NCBI GenBank assembly: GCA_913009205.1
Contig: CAJVYC010000002.1
Span: 165,809 to 229,808, forward strand
Origin: an uncultured Fluviicola sp.
Lineage (GTDB): Bacteria > Bacteroidota > Bacteroidia > Flavobacteriales_D > Crocinitomicaceae
Length of the DNA: 64,000 bases
Direction of reading: 5' to 3'
The notes under the pieces were generated by a model. The model was not told where the DNA came from. It made no database searches and saw only the letters and a list, made by a program, of their open reading frames with translations. Shown in pieces: positions 38,212-47,855 of the stretch (the first letter of the stretch is position 1; every line of letters starts with the position of its first letter). The position numbers were made by a program, and so were the translations under genes.

Positions 38212-39460
38212 GATCGAGCAACATATCGAAGCCAATTGGTCGCGTTTGAAATCATTTCAGATTTCTGTCGCGTGCAGTGGTGGAATGGATTCAATCGTTC
38301 TTGCCTATGCACTTCATCAATTGAATTTCAAAATTAACGTGATTCATGTCAATTATAAACTTCGAGGAGAAGATTCAGAATTAGACGCCCAATTGGTTGA
38401 ACAGTTTTGCATGGACAATTCCATTCCTTTTGACAAAAGAATTGTTGATTTAAAACTTCAATTAAAGGATGGAGGGAACTTGCAAGAATTAGCTAGAAAC
38501 GTTCGCTACGATTGGTTCTATAAAATAATTTCGGCCAAGGGTAAAGTTGCTCTTGCGCACCATCTCGACGATCAAGTAGAAACATTTTTTTTGAATTTGG
38601 CTCGGAAATCAGGCGTGATGGGGTTGGCGTGTATGCCTGACGAAAACAATGGAATCGTTCGCCCCCTACTCGACTTTTCCAAAGAAGATTTAAAGAAGTA
38701 CGCTGAAGCATACGCCATTGAATGGCGCGAAGACGTTTCAAACCACGATTCAAAATACAGACGGAATAAATTACGAAATGAGATTCTTCCAAATTTGACG
38801 GAAGCGATTCCAACACTGAATTCAAGCGTTATTGAACTTGTGAAACAATTTCAACGCAAGCAAAAAGAATTAGAAGAAGAAGTTCGACAAGCGGTTTTAT
38901 CTGCCATTAGCGAATCATCGATTCTTTTGGATAATCTCAATTTGATGACGGAATTGCAGTACATTGAGTTCTTTCGTCAGCTGGGACAACCCGCATCCAT
39001 AGCACAGAAAATTAAAAGATTGAAACAGAAAGGAACATCTGTAAATTTTATAGCCTCAACTGCAAATCAATTTGACAAGATCGTTTTCGATGGAGACAGA
39101 TTGAGCTTCCTTGTCAATTCTGAAACCCCTTTACCTGAGTTAATTACTGAAAAGGTAAATGAACTTCCAACTGCATTTTCAAAAGACGAAGTCTACCTTG
39201 ATGAATTAAAGATTGTAGGCAAACTGCATTTTCGAAAATGGAAGACCGGCGATCGAATGTCACCAATTGGAATGAGCGGAACGCGTTTGATTTCTGACAT
39301 TATTTCTGACGCAAAAATAAATTCGCACCTCAAAGCAAACCTTGTTCTTCTCTGCGACGACAAACACATTCATTGGTGCGCTGGGCTTTGCATTGGTAAG
39401 TTTGCTGTTGCTTCGAGTTCGAGTTCGAGTACTATCCTAAAATGCTCTAAAAAGAACTGA
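38204..39460 (+). CDS. tilS: tRNA(Ile)-lysidine synthase
   Basis: TilS converts C34 of the CAU-anticodon tRNA-Ile to lysidine so that it reads AUA. The 418 aa protein has the PP-loop SGGMDS (25-30), HHLDDQVETFFLNL and RPLLDFSKED, followed by the C-terminal domain. The tail contains six consecutive serines encoded by a hexanucleotide tandem repeat at 39,412-39,430. It overlaps pabB by 8 bases. Confidence 0.95.
   Translation: MHRIEQHIEANWSRLKSFQISVACSGGMDSIVLAYALHQLNFKINVIHVNYKLRGEDSELDAQLVEQFCMDNSIPFDKRIVDLKLQLKDGGNLQELARNVRYDWFYKIISAKGKVALAHHLDDQVETFFLNLARKSGVMGLACMPDENNGIVRPLLDFSKEDLKKYAEAYAIEWREDVSNHDSKYRRNKLRNEILPNLTEAIPTLNSSVIELVKQFQRKQKELEEEVRQAVLSAISESSILLDNLNLMTELQYIEFFRQLGQPASIAQKIKRLKQKGTSVNFIASTANQFDKIVFDGDRLSFLVNSETPLPELITEKVNELPTAFSKDEVYLDELKIVGKLHFRKWKTGDRMSPIGMSGTRLISDIISDAKINSHLKANLVLLCDDKHIHWCAGLCIGKFAVASSSSSSTILKCSKKN
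39412..39430 (+). repeat. Hexanucleotide tandem repeat in the end of tilS
   Basis: ttcgag occurs just over three times without interruption, encoding alternating TCG and AGT serine codons. Copy-number change would add or remove Ser-Ser in frame. Confidence 0.7.
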
Positions 39461-39503
39461 GCTTGGCTATTTACTGAATTTAAATACTCAAGCGGTAAGA
39501 TGG

Positions 39504-41156
39504 TTAATATTCGAGGATTTCTTCAATTGGATCTCCAGTCATGGCATTTACTTGTTGCAAGTAAAGCATGTGCGTTAACGTTGATGTGATATCCGTAATG
39601 TTCAATGGGCGGTACAAATCCATTTTCGGAATTCCATTTCCAAACCACAATAGCGGCACGTGTGTGTCATAACTATACGCCGATCCATGAGACGTTCCTT
39701 TGTGAGAGCTTTCCGTGTCCTTGCTTGATGGTAAATAACCCGGTTCCAAAATCAGTATTACGTCGCCGCTTTCGCTATGATGATATCCGTTTCGGACCAT
39801 GTCCAACCAAGGATCATTTGAATTTCCATTGTACAATTGATTTGCAGTAAACACACGTTTTACACCCTCCCATTTTACAGTTTCATCCGCTACAAATTCT
39901 ATAACATCGTCCAATTTCAATCCTAATTGCGCGATGTTGTCATGGTCCAAATAGAAGTTTAAGTTGTCTTGTTCCAAAATCAACGGTTGTCCAAACTTCG
40001 CTGTGATTGACTCTTTCAAGTAATACATGTTCGTATCTGTATAAACATATCCACCAGGTAAATTGTGATCCACCAAATTCTGTGGAGTTGGAACCACGGC
40101 GTGATCTGCAGTAATGAAAATCGTATAATCTTTCTTTCCAACCTCCTTTTCAATCATTTTGATCAATCGAGCAACCTCCAAATCCAATCGTAAATAGATG
40201 TCTTCAATTTCTTTAGAATACGGCCCAAAGATATGTCCAACGATGTCTGGAGTTGAATAACTGATACAAAGCATATCCGTTTGATCATCTTGCCCCAATC
40301 CCTCTGCGGTAATTGCGCTCATTGCCAAATCCGTCAAGATGGTGTTTCCATAGGGTGTGTATGGCAATAAACCTGCAGACGAATACCCTTCAACACTGCT
40401 CATTGCCTTTAAATCGTATGGGAAGGTTGGAGTTGCCTTCGATGGCATAAGGTGCTCATAAGGTGAATCATCAGGTCCACTTTCAGTATATGTCGAAATG
40501 TCTTGAAGCGTCGTCCATTGGCCACTCATATACAATTCCGAATATTTCTTATTGTTAAAGTCTGTCACCCATTGCGGCAAAGACGATTTAAAAAATGTAC
40601 TTGTAATGAAGTTTCCTGAATTATAATCGTACCAATAAGATCCATCACTTAAATGTCCTCCAGGCAATATTGCACCTCTATTTTTAATTGACATAGAAAT
40701 TACTTTTGCATCTGGATAAGTCAATTTTAATTGATCAGTAATTGTATTTGACTTAAGATTGATCGGAGAACAAGCACCAGATTTGGAACCGCTTCCTACG
40801 GTTGAATACGTTGAATCTTCAACGCAATTAATTGATCTCATTTGCTGTCTGTCAAACCAATCATTTGCGACAATCCCGTGATTACTCGGCGTTGTACCTG
40901 TATAAATTGAAGCATGACCAGGCCCCGTATATGTTGGAACATAGTTGTAATTCATATTTCTGCAATTGGTCCCCTTGGTCATTAATTTCTTGAATCCATC
41001 ATCAGAATACTTGTCATAAAAGCGGTACAAGTAATCATAGCACATTTGATCAACGACGATTCCTACTAGTAGTTTTGGAGACTCTTTTTGTTGTGCATTT
41101 GTACTTATTGATGCTAAAATAAATAGGGCGAATAAAAACAGCTTTAATTTAATCAT
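39504..41156 (-). CDS. Secreted PafA-like alkaline phosphatase
   Basis: A 550 aa alkaline-phosphatase-superfamily monoesterase similar to PafA of Elizabethkingia. A signal peptide (about 1-21), metal-binding Asp36 (VVDQM), the nucleophile Thr77 (YTGPGHAS) instead of Ser, and ITADHAV (His/Asp metal ligands) are visible. PafA is a broad phosphomonoesterase of the periplasm used to release phosphate. No sorting tail was seen. A perfect -7 box lies 4 bases before the ATG. Confidence 0.9.
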   Translation of the reverse strand: MIKLKLFLFALFILASISTNAQQKESPKLLVGIVVDQMCYDYLYRFYDKYSDDGFKKLMTKGTNCRNMNYNYVPTYTGPGHASIYTGTTPSNHGIVANDWFDRQQMRSINCVEDSTYSTVGSGSKSGACSPINLKSNTITDQLKLTYPDAKVISMSIKNRGAILPGGHLSDGSYWYDYNSGNFITSTFFKSSLPQWVTDFNNKKYSELYMSGQWTTLQDISTYTESGPDDSPYEHLMPSKATPTFPYDLKAMSSVEGYSSAGLLPYTPYGNTILTDLAMSAITAEGLGQDDQTDMLCISYSTPDIVGHIFGPYSKEIEDIYLRLDLEVARLIKMIEKEVGKKDYTIFITADHAVVPTPQNLVDHNLPGGYVYTDTNMYYLKESITAKFGQPLILEQDNLNFYLDHDNIAQLGLKLDDVIEFVADETVKWEGVKRVFTANQLYNGNSNDPWLDMVRNGYHHSESGDVILILEPGYLPSSKDTESSHKGTSHGSAYSYDTHVPLLWFGNGIPKMDLYRPLNITDITSTLTHMLYLQQVNAMTGDPIEEILEY

Positions 41157-41160
41157 GTGT

Positions 41161-41193
41161 CAAAAATATTGATTTAATAACTCGATAGAACAA
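41161..41193 (-). promoter_or_regulatory. Promoter of the PafA-like phosphatase
   Basis: On the minus strand TTG (41,193-41,191) and TATTTTTG (41,168-41,161) are separated by 22 bases. The box ends 4 bases before the ATG, so the message would be leaderless. Confidence 0.5.
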
Positions 41194-41204
41194 TTTACAA
41201 GCAT

Positions 41205-41212
41205 TAACTTTG
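41205..41212 (+). promoter_or_regulatory. -7 promoter box of miaE
   Basis: TAACTTTG is a perfect TAnnTTTG, 16 bases before the miaE ATG and 12 bases from the divergent phosphatase -33 element. Confidence 0.5.
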
Positions 41213-41228
41213 TGTTAAACACAATTTT

Positions 41229-41819
41229 ATGCTCGGACTTAAGCTTCCTACTGACCCAAGATGGGTAAATATCGTTGAAAAGAACATTGAAGAAATCTTA
41301 ACGGACCATGCATATTGCGAGCAAAAGGCTGCCAGTAATGCAATTACGATAATTGTAAAACATGCACATTATCCAGACTTGGTTCAGGCGATGACAGAAA
41401 TCGCGATTGAAGAGATGGAACACTTCAAAATGGTGCATAAAAAGATCTTGGAACGCGGAATGAAGTTGGGCTATGAGCGAAAAGATCCTTATGTGAATGA
41501 TCTCGCAAACCATTTGAGAAAGACAAGCTCAGGCGGATCGAAAGACAAGCAATTTGTCACAAGCATGATTTTTGGGGCGATGATTGAAGCAAGAAGTTGC
41601 GAACGGTTCCGAATTCTTTCGGAAGAGATTGACGATGCAGACTTACGCGAATTTTACCGAAGCCTAATGGAAAGTGAAGCGCGTCATTATACAACGTTTT
41701 TGAACTTCGCTAAAAAATATGGTGGAGATGAAGATGTAGAGAAAAGTTGGCAAGATTTCCTTGAATTTGAAGCAACACTTATGGAGAAGTATGGGAAAAA
41801 TGAGACGATGCACGGTTAA
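41229..41819 (+). CDS. miaE: tRNA 2-methylthio-N6-isopentenyl adenosine-37 hydroxylase
   Basis: MiaE is a ferritin-like di-iron oxygenase that hydroxylates the isopentenyl group at A37 of tRNAs reading UNN codons. The 196 aa protein shows the Glu/His iron ligands spread over four helices: EEMEHFK, the EARSCERF region, and ESEARHYTTFL. Length is typical. The gene stands alone. Confidence 0.92.
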   Translation: MLGLKLPTDPRWVNIVEKNIEEILTDHAYCEQKAASNAITIIVKHAHYPDLVQAMTEIAIEEMEHFKMVHKKILERGMKLGYERKDPYVNDLANHLRKTSSGGSKDKQFVTSMIFGAMIEARSCERFRILSEEIDDADLREFYRSLMESEARHYTTFLNFAKKYGGDEDVEKSWQDFLEFEATLMEKYGKNETMHG

Positions 41820-42002
41820 GTGCACCGTCCTTAGTTTAAACCATCAATGTTAAGCCTATCTGCTTGTGGTAGACCTACTCTCAATTAACGACACCTTAAA
41901 ATTAAAAAAGAAAAGTTGTAATTGCTATGATTTCTTATAAAATAGGACAGAAATACAAAGATATATAAGACAATCACAACTATCTATTAATCAAACGAAT
42001 AT

Positions 42003-42025
42003 ACGCAGCAGTCAAACTACTGCGT
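42003..42025 (-). terminator. Hairpin after the M14 peptidase gene
   Basis: acgcagcagt and actactgcgt form a 10-pair stem with one mismatch and a 3-base loop, 9 bases beyond the peptidase stop. The following T content on the minus strand is weak. The gap 41,820-42,033 holds nothing else I can support. Confidence 0.45.
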
Positions 42026-42033
42026 GCACATAT

Positions 42034-44373
42034 TTAGTGAATCACAATCAATTTTGCTGGTTTACCGAATCCATCATTTCCAACAACATGAACTGTATAG
42101 GCGCCTTCAGTCAATTGCGAAGTATTCACCATTATTTTATTCGTTTGTTCCGTAATCAATTGATCAAGAACAAGTTTCCCCATTTGGTCATACACTTGAA
42201 CCGATCCCTTCGATATGACTTTTGAAGTACTTATAATAAATTGATTGTTTGCAGGGTTTGGTAACGCCATTACTTCAAAATTATCTTCAGTAAGAGCAAG
42301 TGGATTATTCGTCAACACTTTGAAATCATCAAAATAGAATCCATCTTCAGTTGCACCTCCATCAGATTCAAATCTAAACCGAACATTGATTACCTGACCT
42401 AAATAATCAGACAGATCAACTTCTTCGTAAGTCCAATCTGATCCTCCTTCCCAAACAGGTTCTCCGTTAGGCTGGACACTTCCGCCACCACCTGTGCCTT
42501 CTACTGTATGAAGAGCACATTGTCCGATCCAAGATCCACCACCGTTTGTTGATACTTGGAATTGACAATAATCATAGTCAGCTTCAATAGCCCATTTCGC
42601 ATAAAACGAAACGATTGCTGCATTGGCAGTTGTCAAATCAATCGATTGGAATAGCTCGTAAGTATTGTCAGCATTGTTGCTGTAATCACCTCCGTCACTT
42701 TCCGTAAAACTCGTTGTTGGCGAATAAGAGGCGTCAGAAGTTAGTGACCAGTCTCCGTTCCAATTCGCAGTACTTGAAGCGTCATCAAACACTTGCAGCC
42801 CCATTTGCCCAAATAATTTAGTAACCGTATCTCTATTTATCCAAGATCCGTAATCTGTATTGATCACATATTTAAGCTCATCACCGAATTGAACGAATGG
42901 ATTCAAAACAAATGAAAACGCTCCTGTTACTTCTTCTTCCCAAACCAGGTCATAAATGATAGCTGGGCCAACGGATTGAATATTTAAAATTGGATCAATC
43001 GAAACTGTAATCGCTCCTGATTCAAATCCAAGACGTTGAGCGATATGATTGAAGTTACCTGTTAACGTTTGGACAAATGTTGGATCAGTATCGCCTAAGG
43101 TTAAATATTTATGTGTGACATGGGACAAGACCAAATTTGGAAAGATCATTCCCTGACACGTTGGTAAAACCTCAGATTGAGGAGGCCAAAAATCAGACCC
43201 TACTTCTGGCGTCATCGCGAAAATGGTATCTTTCAACCCTACCCCATTGTCTACTTTATACATGTAATCGTCTGAATCGCCCGAAGCCGGATACAATCCC
43301 GATGATTTCGTTGGAAAATAGTTATTCTGAGAACACATGTGCGTTGCTAAATCATCAAAATAATCGTGGTGATTAGCAAACTCAGCGTAAGTCGTCCCGA
43401 TAGGATAAAGCATCAAGTTACCATGCGAATGGGCATTAAGAGCAGTCTTAAATCCATATGTTTCTGCCAACCATTTCATAGCTTGTGTTTCTGGCTCAGA
43501 AAATGCACTTGTTCCAGGGTATACATCACTGTTCACGTTTGCACTGACCCCTGTTGTATTCCAACCGTAAGAATAGTTTCTATTCAAATCAACCCCTGGA
43601 TTATTCGTTCCAATAGGCGCTCCATTCTTTCTATGCATTCCAAATCCTGATGGATCGTCTACCTCATTAATCAAGTAGCCATCTACATTGAGACAAGGAA
43701 CGAAGTACATTTCAGTATTGTCAACCAGGTATTGAACTTCGGCACTTGTCGCATAATTTTCTAGCAAATACCACATATAGAAAATCGTTTGAGACATGCT
43801 CATCGGCTCTCTTGCATGGTGGATAGCAGTATATAATACATTCGGTTCCGTAGGATCATCCGTATTTGGATCATCTGAAATTTTCACATGGTAAATTGGA
43901 TTGTTAAAGTGTGTTAGAAATGTTGAAATTGGTGCTTTAACTGTAATTAAATTTGGGTACAATGTTGCCATAGAATCAAGAGCATCAAGCATGTCTTGGT
44001 ACTTATAGAACCCAGCATAACCATTGTTTTCAAAATGATGAACAGGTGGGGTTGGTAGGTTGGTATTATTTTGAGCACATGTTACATTTTTAGCTGAGTG
44101 CTCTGTCTTATTCCGCTTTGCATTGAATGCTTTTACATTATCGATTAGAATCTCATAATCAAATCCATTAGGTGCTAAAAGTTCAATCTCTTCTTGAGAA
44201 AAATCACTAATAACGAAAATGTTCTTTTTGTGAATACCATGATCGACAGCCAAGCCCAGTTGAGTGAGCACTTCAAGACCATCATGATCTGAATAAACTT
44301 TAACCTTTGAATACTGTTGAGAGAAGGCAATTCCTGAGAACAGAACGGCTATAAGCGATAAGTACAATTTCAT
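42034..44373 (-). CDS. Secreted M14 zinc carboxypeptidase with T9SS sorting domain
   Basis: A 779 aa exopeptidase. A signal peptide spans about 1-19. The zinc ligands are His186 and Glu189 (HHAREP) and His315 (NAHSHG), and DLNRN (262-266) binds the substrate carboxylate. After the M14 domain comes a MAM/immunoglobulin-like segment (about 530-695, WEGGSDWTYEEVDLSDYLG) and a T9SS type A tail (about 705-779, LPNPANNQFIISTSK). The protein is likely cell-surface or secreted and feeds on peptides. Confidence 0.93.
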   Translation of the reverse strand: MKLYLSLIAVLFSGIAFSQQYSKVKVYSDHDGLEVLTQLGLAVDHGIHKKNIFVISDFSQEEIELLAPNGFDYEILIDNVKAFNAKRNKTEHSAKNVTCAQNNTNLPTPPVHHFENNGYAGFYKYQDMLDALDSMATLYPNLITVKAPISTFLTHFNNPIYHVKISDDPNTDDPTEPNVLYTAIHHAREPMSMSQTIFYMWYLLENYATSAEVQYLVDNTEMYFVPCLNVDGYLINEVDDPSGFGMHRKNGAPIGTNNPGVDLNRNYSYGWNTTGVSANVNSDVYPGTSAFSEPETQAMKWLAETYGFKTALNAHSHGNLMLYPIGTTYAEFANHHDYFDDLATHMCSQNNYFPTKSSGLYPASGDSDDYMYKVDNGVGLKDTIFAMTPEVGSDFWPPQSEVLPTCQGMIFPNLVLSHVTHKYLTLGDTDPTFVQTLTGNFNHIAQRLGFESGAITVSIDPILNIQSVGPAIIYDLVWEEEVTGAFSFVLNPFVQFGDELKYVINTDYGSWINRDTVTKLFGQMGLQVFDDASSTANWNGDWSLTSDASYSPTTSFTESDGGDYSNNADNTYELFQSIDLTTANAAIVSFYAKWAIEADYDYCQFQVSTNGGGSWIGQCALHTVEGTGGGGSVQPNGEPVWEGGSDWTYEEVDLSDYLGQVINVRFRFESDGGATEDGFYFDDFKVLTNNPLALTEDNFEVMALPNPANNQFIISTSKVISKGSVQVYDQMGKLVLDQLITEQTNKIMVNTSQLTEGAYTVHVVGNDGFGKPAKLIVIH

Positions 44374-44516
44374 AGTTTCATAAAAATAATTCTCTGCAAT
44401 TTACGGACTTTTATCATGGATAAAAATTGAACGGTTTCATTTATCAGTCAAAATAACAACTCAACCAAGTTGATAACCATCCATAATAATTCACCTATCA
44501 GACGGAAATCCAGGCC

Positions 44517-44524
44517 TATCTTTG
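44517..44524 (+). promoter_or_regulatory. -7 promoter box of sppA
   Basis: TATCTTTG is a perfect TAnnTTTG. It lies inside the longest possible reading frame and 23 bases before the ATG at 44,548, which decides the start codon. Confidence 0.5.
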
Positions 44525-44547
44525 TTATTCAAATAATCAAATCAATT

Positions 44548-46338
44548 ATGTCAGATCAAATCCCAATAAAAAAAATTACGTTTGGAAGAGTTTTTTGGCC
44601 AAGTCTTGTTGCCGCAATAACGGTATCCCTTATCGGTGCGCTTATATGGATACTCGTAATCGGAAGCCTTTTTAGTACAGAGTCTTTTGCGGTGAATGAA
44701 AAAACGGTTTTACACATGACATTGGATGGTGATATTGGCGAAGTGAGCCAAACATCATTGAATACGACAACTTTTAGTATTGACACTCAATTGGGAGTTG
44801 CAAATATTTTATTCGCTTTGAATGCTGCCAAAACAGATCCCAAAATTGAAGGAATCTTTTTAGAGATGAACAGTATTAATTGTGGAATTGCAACAGCACG
44901 CGAAATTCGTAATGCAATTAATGATTTTGAAAAAAGCGGAAAATTTGTTGTCGCCTACAACAACGGTGAAGTCATCACGACAAAAGAATTCTACATCGCA
45001 TCTGCTGCAAATGAGTCATATGGTTTTCCAACTTCGAACATGGAGTTTTTAGGATTGGGCGCAGAAATGATGTACTTCAAAGGAATGCTTGATAAATTGG
45101 AAATCGAAATGCAAGTCATCCGTGGATCGAATAACGATTTTAAAAGTGCCGTTGAACCTTTTTTTAGAACGGACATGAGCGATTCAGCTCGTCATCAAAC
45201 AGAAACATTGTTAACGGGGATTTGGCAGGACATGCGAACGGATATTGCAAAAGACAGGGGTCTAACTGCGAAAGATTTGGATGATTTAGCGGAAAATGCT
45301 TCTATAATTACAGTGAAAGATGCCGTTAAACACAAATTAATTGACGCGGCGAAATACCGTGATGAAGTATTAAGTATCATTGCGAAGAAGGTAAAAGTGA
45401 AAGCAAACAAGGACATAGAGTTGTTGGCCTTTTCGAAATATGCTAAAGAACGTTTCTTAGACGATCAGGTAATTATGGTTGAAAACGAACCGAACATCGC
45501 AGTAATCCTCACGGAAGGGGGAGTATCAACAAAAGGCGACGGTCTGTCTTCTGAAAAGGTGTGTAAAATGATACGCGATGCACGAGATAACCCATCGATT
45601 AAAACGATTGTTCTGAGGGTGAATAGTCCTGGCGGAAGTGCTTTGGCCAGTGATGAAATTTGGAGAGAAGTAAAATTGACAAATAAAAAGAAGAAGGTAA
45701 TTGTTTCAATGAGTGATGTTGCAGCATCGGGTGGATATTTCATCGCAGCTCCAGGCGCAACAATCTTTGCACAACCAACGACAATAACAGGATCTATCGG
45801 TGTGTTTGGCGTGATTCCATTTACGGGAAACATGTTGGAGAACAAATTGGGGCTTTCATTCGACAGAGTTGGTACGAACAAGCATTCGGTTATGACAACA
45901 AATCGTAAATTAAACGAAGATGAGATTATCCTTATTCAAGGGCAAGTTGATGATATTTATGATCAGTTCAAATCAATTGTTGCTGAAGGACGTGGAATGA
46001 CAAAGGAACAAGTCGGTATCATCGCTCGAGGTCGCGTTTGGACGGGAAGAGATGCAATGGCTGTTGGATTGATTGACAAGATGGGTGGATTGAGTGATGC
46101 GATTAAATATGCAGCTAAGGAGTCAGGTATCAGTAAAAAGAAGGTACTCTATTACCCACTTGTGAAAGAAGACAAATTGGCGGCCTTACTTGAGATGGTT
46201 GATAATTCATCTGAACAAGCCAGCATAAAAAGTGCGGAAATGCCAAAAGAGTTCCTTAGATATTATGAAAAATTAAAAGTGCTAGAATCATATACCGGTA
46301 TTCAGATGAGAATGCCACTCGAAGTGACTTTCAATTAA
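44548..46338 (+). CDS. sppA: Signal peptide peptidase SppA (67K type)
   Basis: SppA is a membrane-anchored Ser-Lys protease that clears signal peptides. About 596 aa from the ATG at 44,548; the frame is open to 44,470, but the promoter box lies in between. One N-terminal membrane helix (about 18-42) is followed by two tandem SppA/ClpP-like domains. The Ser nucleophile is in DVAASGGYFIAAPG and the general-base Lys lies in TKEFYIAS in the first domain. Length fits the long (E. coli) form. A terminator follows. Confidence 0.93.
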   Translation: MSDQIPIKKITFGRVFWPSLVAAITVSLIGALIWILVIGSLFSTESFAVNEKTVLHMTLDGDIGEVSQTSLNTTTFSIDTQLGVANILFALNAAKTDPKIEGIFLEMNSINCGIATAREIRNAINDFEKSGKFVVAYNNGEVITTKEFYIASAANESYGFPTSNMEFLGLGAEMMYFKGMLDKLEIEMQVIRGSNNDFKSAVEPFFRTDMSDSARHQTETLLTGIWQDMRTDIAKDRGLTAKDLDDLAENASIITVKDAVKHKLIDAAKYRDEVLSIIAKKVKVKANKDIELLAFSKYAKERFLDDQVIMVENEPNIAVILTEGGVSTKGDGLSSEKVCKMIRDARDNPSIKTIVLRVNSPGGSALASDEIWREVKLTNKKKKVIVSMSDVAASGGYFIAAPGATIFAQPTTITGSIGVFGVIPFTGNMLENKLGLSFDRVGTNKHSVMTTNRKLNEDEIILIQGQVDDIYDQFKSIVAEGRGMTKEQVGIIARGRVWTGRDAMAVGLIDKMGGLSDAIKYAAKESGISKKKVLYYPLVKEDKLAALLEMVDNSSEQASIKSAEMPKEFLRYYEKLKVLESYTGIQMRMPLEVTFN

Positions 46339-46351
46339 TATGATTTAACCC

Positions 46352-46387
46352 AAAACTGTCTTGCGCAAGTGAGGCGGTTTTATTTTT
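46352..46387 (+). terminator. Rho-independent terminator of sppA
   Basis: aaaactgtctt pairs (with G-U pairs) with gaggcggtttt around a gcgcaagt loop, followed by ATTTTTTT. Confidence 0.75.
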
Positions 46388-46393
46388 TTACCT

Positions 46394-46401
46394 TACATTC
46401 G
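46394..46401 (+). promoter_or_regulatory. Possible -7 box of the beta-barrel gene
   Basis: TACATTCG resembles TAnnTTTG (one substitution), 9 bases before the ATG at 46,411. Confidence 0.3.
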
Positions 46402-46410
46402 AGATAGATA

Positions 46411-46932
46411 ATGCAAAAAGCGCTATTTCACATACTATTCTTACCAATATTTATTTGGGCCCTCCCTTCATTTGCGCAGTCGGATTCGACTTGGCACAGC
46501 TCCTTTTATATCGAAGCTGGGGGCGCAGGGGGGATCACCTCTTTAAACATTGAACATTATTCTTTCGAAAAAGAAAGCATCAACATCGGAGCGCGTTTTG
46601 GATTGGGCACTTCGAGATTGCGCAATTTTCAAGATGAATTTCAACCGGATTACTACGTTCCTTTCGGATTATTTACTGAAATCAAAGTAATTAAAAAACG
46701 CCCGAACCCTCTATTGATCTATTTCGGCGCAGGATTAATTTATGCATCAACAGTACAAGTCAACGATGAGTTCGAACCGCAACGTGTCATAAAACTCAAC
46801 AGTTACTTTCAAGCGGGCGCAACTTATATTATTTCTAATAGATTATTACTTCGACTGTCTTATTCTCCTATTATATCCCGCGGATATAGTTTCAATCATT
46901 GGGCCGCATTATCAATTGGTCGCACGTTTTAA
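46411..46932 (+). CDS. Outer-membrane beta-barrel-like protein
   Basis: A 173 aa protein with a signal peptide (about 1-22, ALPSFAQ) and eight alternating hydrophobic/aromatic strands (for example SSFYIEAGGAGGITSLNIEHYS and RLLLRLSYSPII), ending in RTF, a C-terminal aromatic that suits outer-membrane insertion. Small flavobacterial barrels of this kind have no known function. The GDPD gene begins immediately after its stop. Confidence 0.65.
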   Translation: MQKALFHILFLPIFIWALPSFAQSDSTWHSSFYIEAGGAGGITSLNIEHYSFEKESINIGARFGLGTSRLRNFQDEFQPDYYVPFGLFTEIKVIKKRPNPLLIYFGAGLIYASTVQVNDEFEPQRVIKLNSYFQAGATYIISNRLLLRLSYSPIISRGYSFNHWAALSIGRTF

Positions 46933-47754
46933 ATGAAAGCAATCCTAATCATATCGATCCTAATAGTTGCCATGGGCTGCAAGCCAGAGAAGTACGAGAT
47001 TACGAACCTCAACAATAATGAAATCGAATTAATGGGACATGGAGGAATGGGTATTTCAGACCTCTACCCTATCAATACGGCTGAGTCTCTAATGCGCTGC
47101 ATTAACGAAGGAGCTGACGGATCGGAATTAGACATTCAACTCACCGCTGATAATGTTTTGGTTGGGTTTCATAACTCCGATTTGGATGGAAATACCAACT
47201 TCACTGGACGCATTAGGGATTATACGTGGAATGAACTTAAAGAAGCGAGGTATACCTCTTCGGCTCAATTGAATTATAAGATTCTGAAATTAAGGGATTT
47301 CTTTGATGGTGTTGGTGGCGTTGACAATTACACTTTTACGCTCGATATTAAATTGTACCCAACAGAAGGCGAATACCTTGTCTATATCGAAAAATTCACA
47401 GATGCCTTAAAGGAGTTATACCAGGATTATTCTATCGATCATACCGTATTCATTGAAGCTCAAGACGAATTTTTTATTGGCGAAATGGCAGCGAAAGATC
47501 CTCAGATTCAACAGTACATCTATCCGGCTACTTTTCAAGAGGGATTTTTAACAGCCGTGAATTTAGGGCTTCACGGTATTTCTATTGATTCAGACAAGGT
47601 CACTGCCGAGCAAATTGAATTCGCGCATGCTATGGGGATTTTCGTTACCGTTTGGGGAGTTGCAAGTAAAAAGGAAAACAGAGAAGCGATTCGAAAAAAT
47701 CCAGATATGATTCAAACAGATAAAGTGGCTTATCTCCTTAAACAATTGAAATGA
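46933..47754 (+). CDS. Glycerophosphodiester phosphodiesterase-like lipoprotein
   Basis: A 273 aa GDPD-fold enzyme that would split glycerophosphodiesters into alcohol and glycerol phosphate. A lipoprotein signal ends at Cys16 (IVAMGC). The active site follows: GHGG with His36, INTAES, the ELDIQL metal-binding pair, and GFHNSDLDG. The first residues after the His differ from the usual HRG, so substrate may be altered. It begins on the base after the barrel gene stop and overlaps a truncated gene by 4 bases. Confidence 0.87.
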   Translation: MKAILIISILIVAMGCKPEKYEITNLNNNEIELMGHGGMGISDLYPINTAESLMRCINEGADGSELDIQLTADNVLVGFHNSDLDGNTNFTGRIRDYTWNELKEARYTSSAQLNYKILKLRDFFDGVGGVDNYTFTLDIKLYPTEGEYLVYIEKFTDALKELYQDYSIDHTVFIEAQDEFFIGEMAAKDPQIQQYIYPATFQEGFLTAVNLGLHGISIDSDKVTAEQIEFAHAMGIFVTVWGVASKKENREAIRKNPDMIQTDKVAYLLKQLK

Positions 47755-47855
47755 AATCAAAACTACTTTTTACGCTGGGGTTTTTAATAACCATTAGTTC
47801 GTGCTCTATGAATTTTCTTTTGATCTCCTTCAAAATTTTGGGTTCTCACCTGTAA
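47751..47855 (+). pseudogene. Truncated lipoprotein gene stub
   Basis: An ATGA overlap with the GDPD stop opens a frame of 34 codons: a lipoprotein signal (MKSKLLFTLGFLITISSC, Cys18) and then unrelated sequence to a stop at 47,855. The placement is that of a normal operon gene, but the mature part is gone. The gene was probably deleted after its first 20 codons. Confidence 0.55.
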
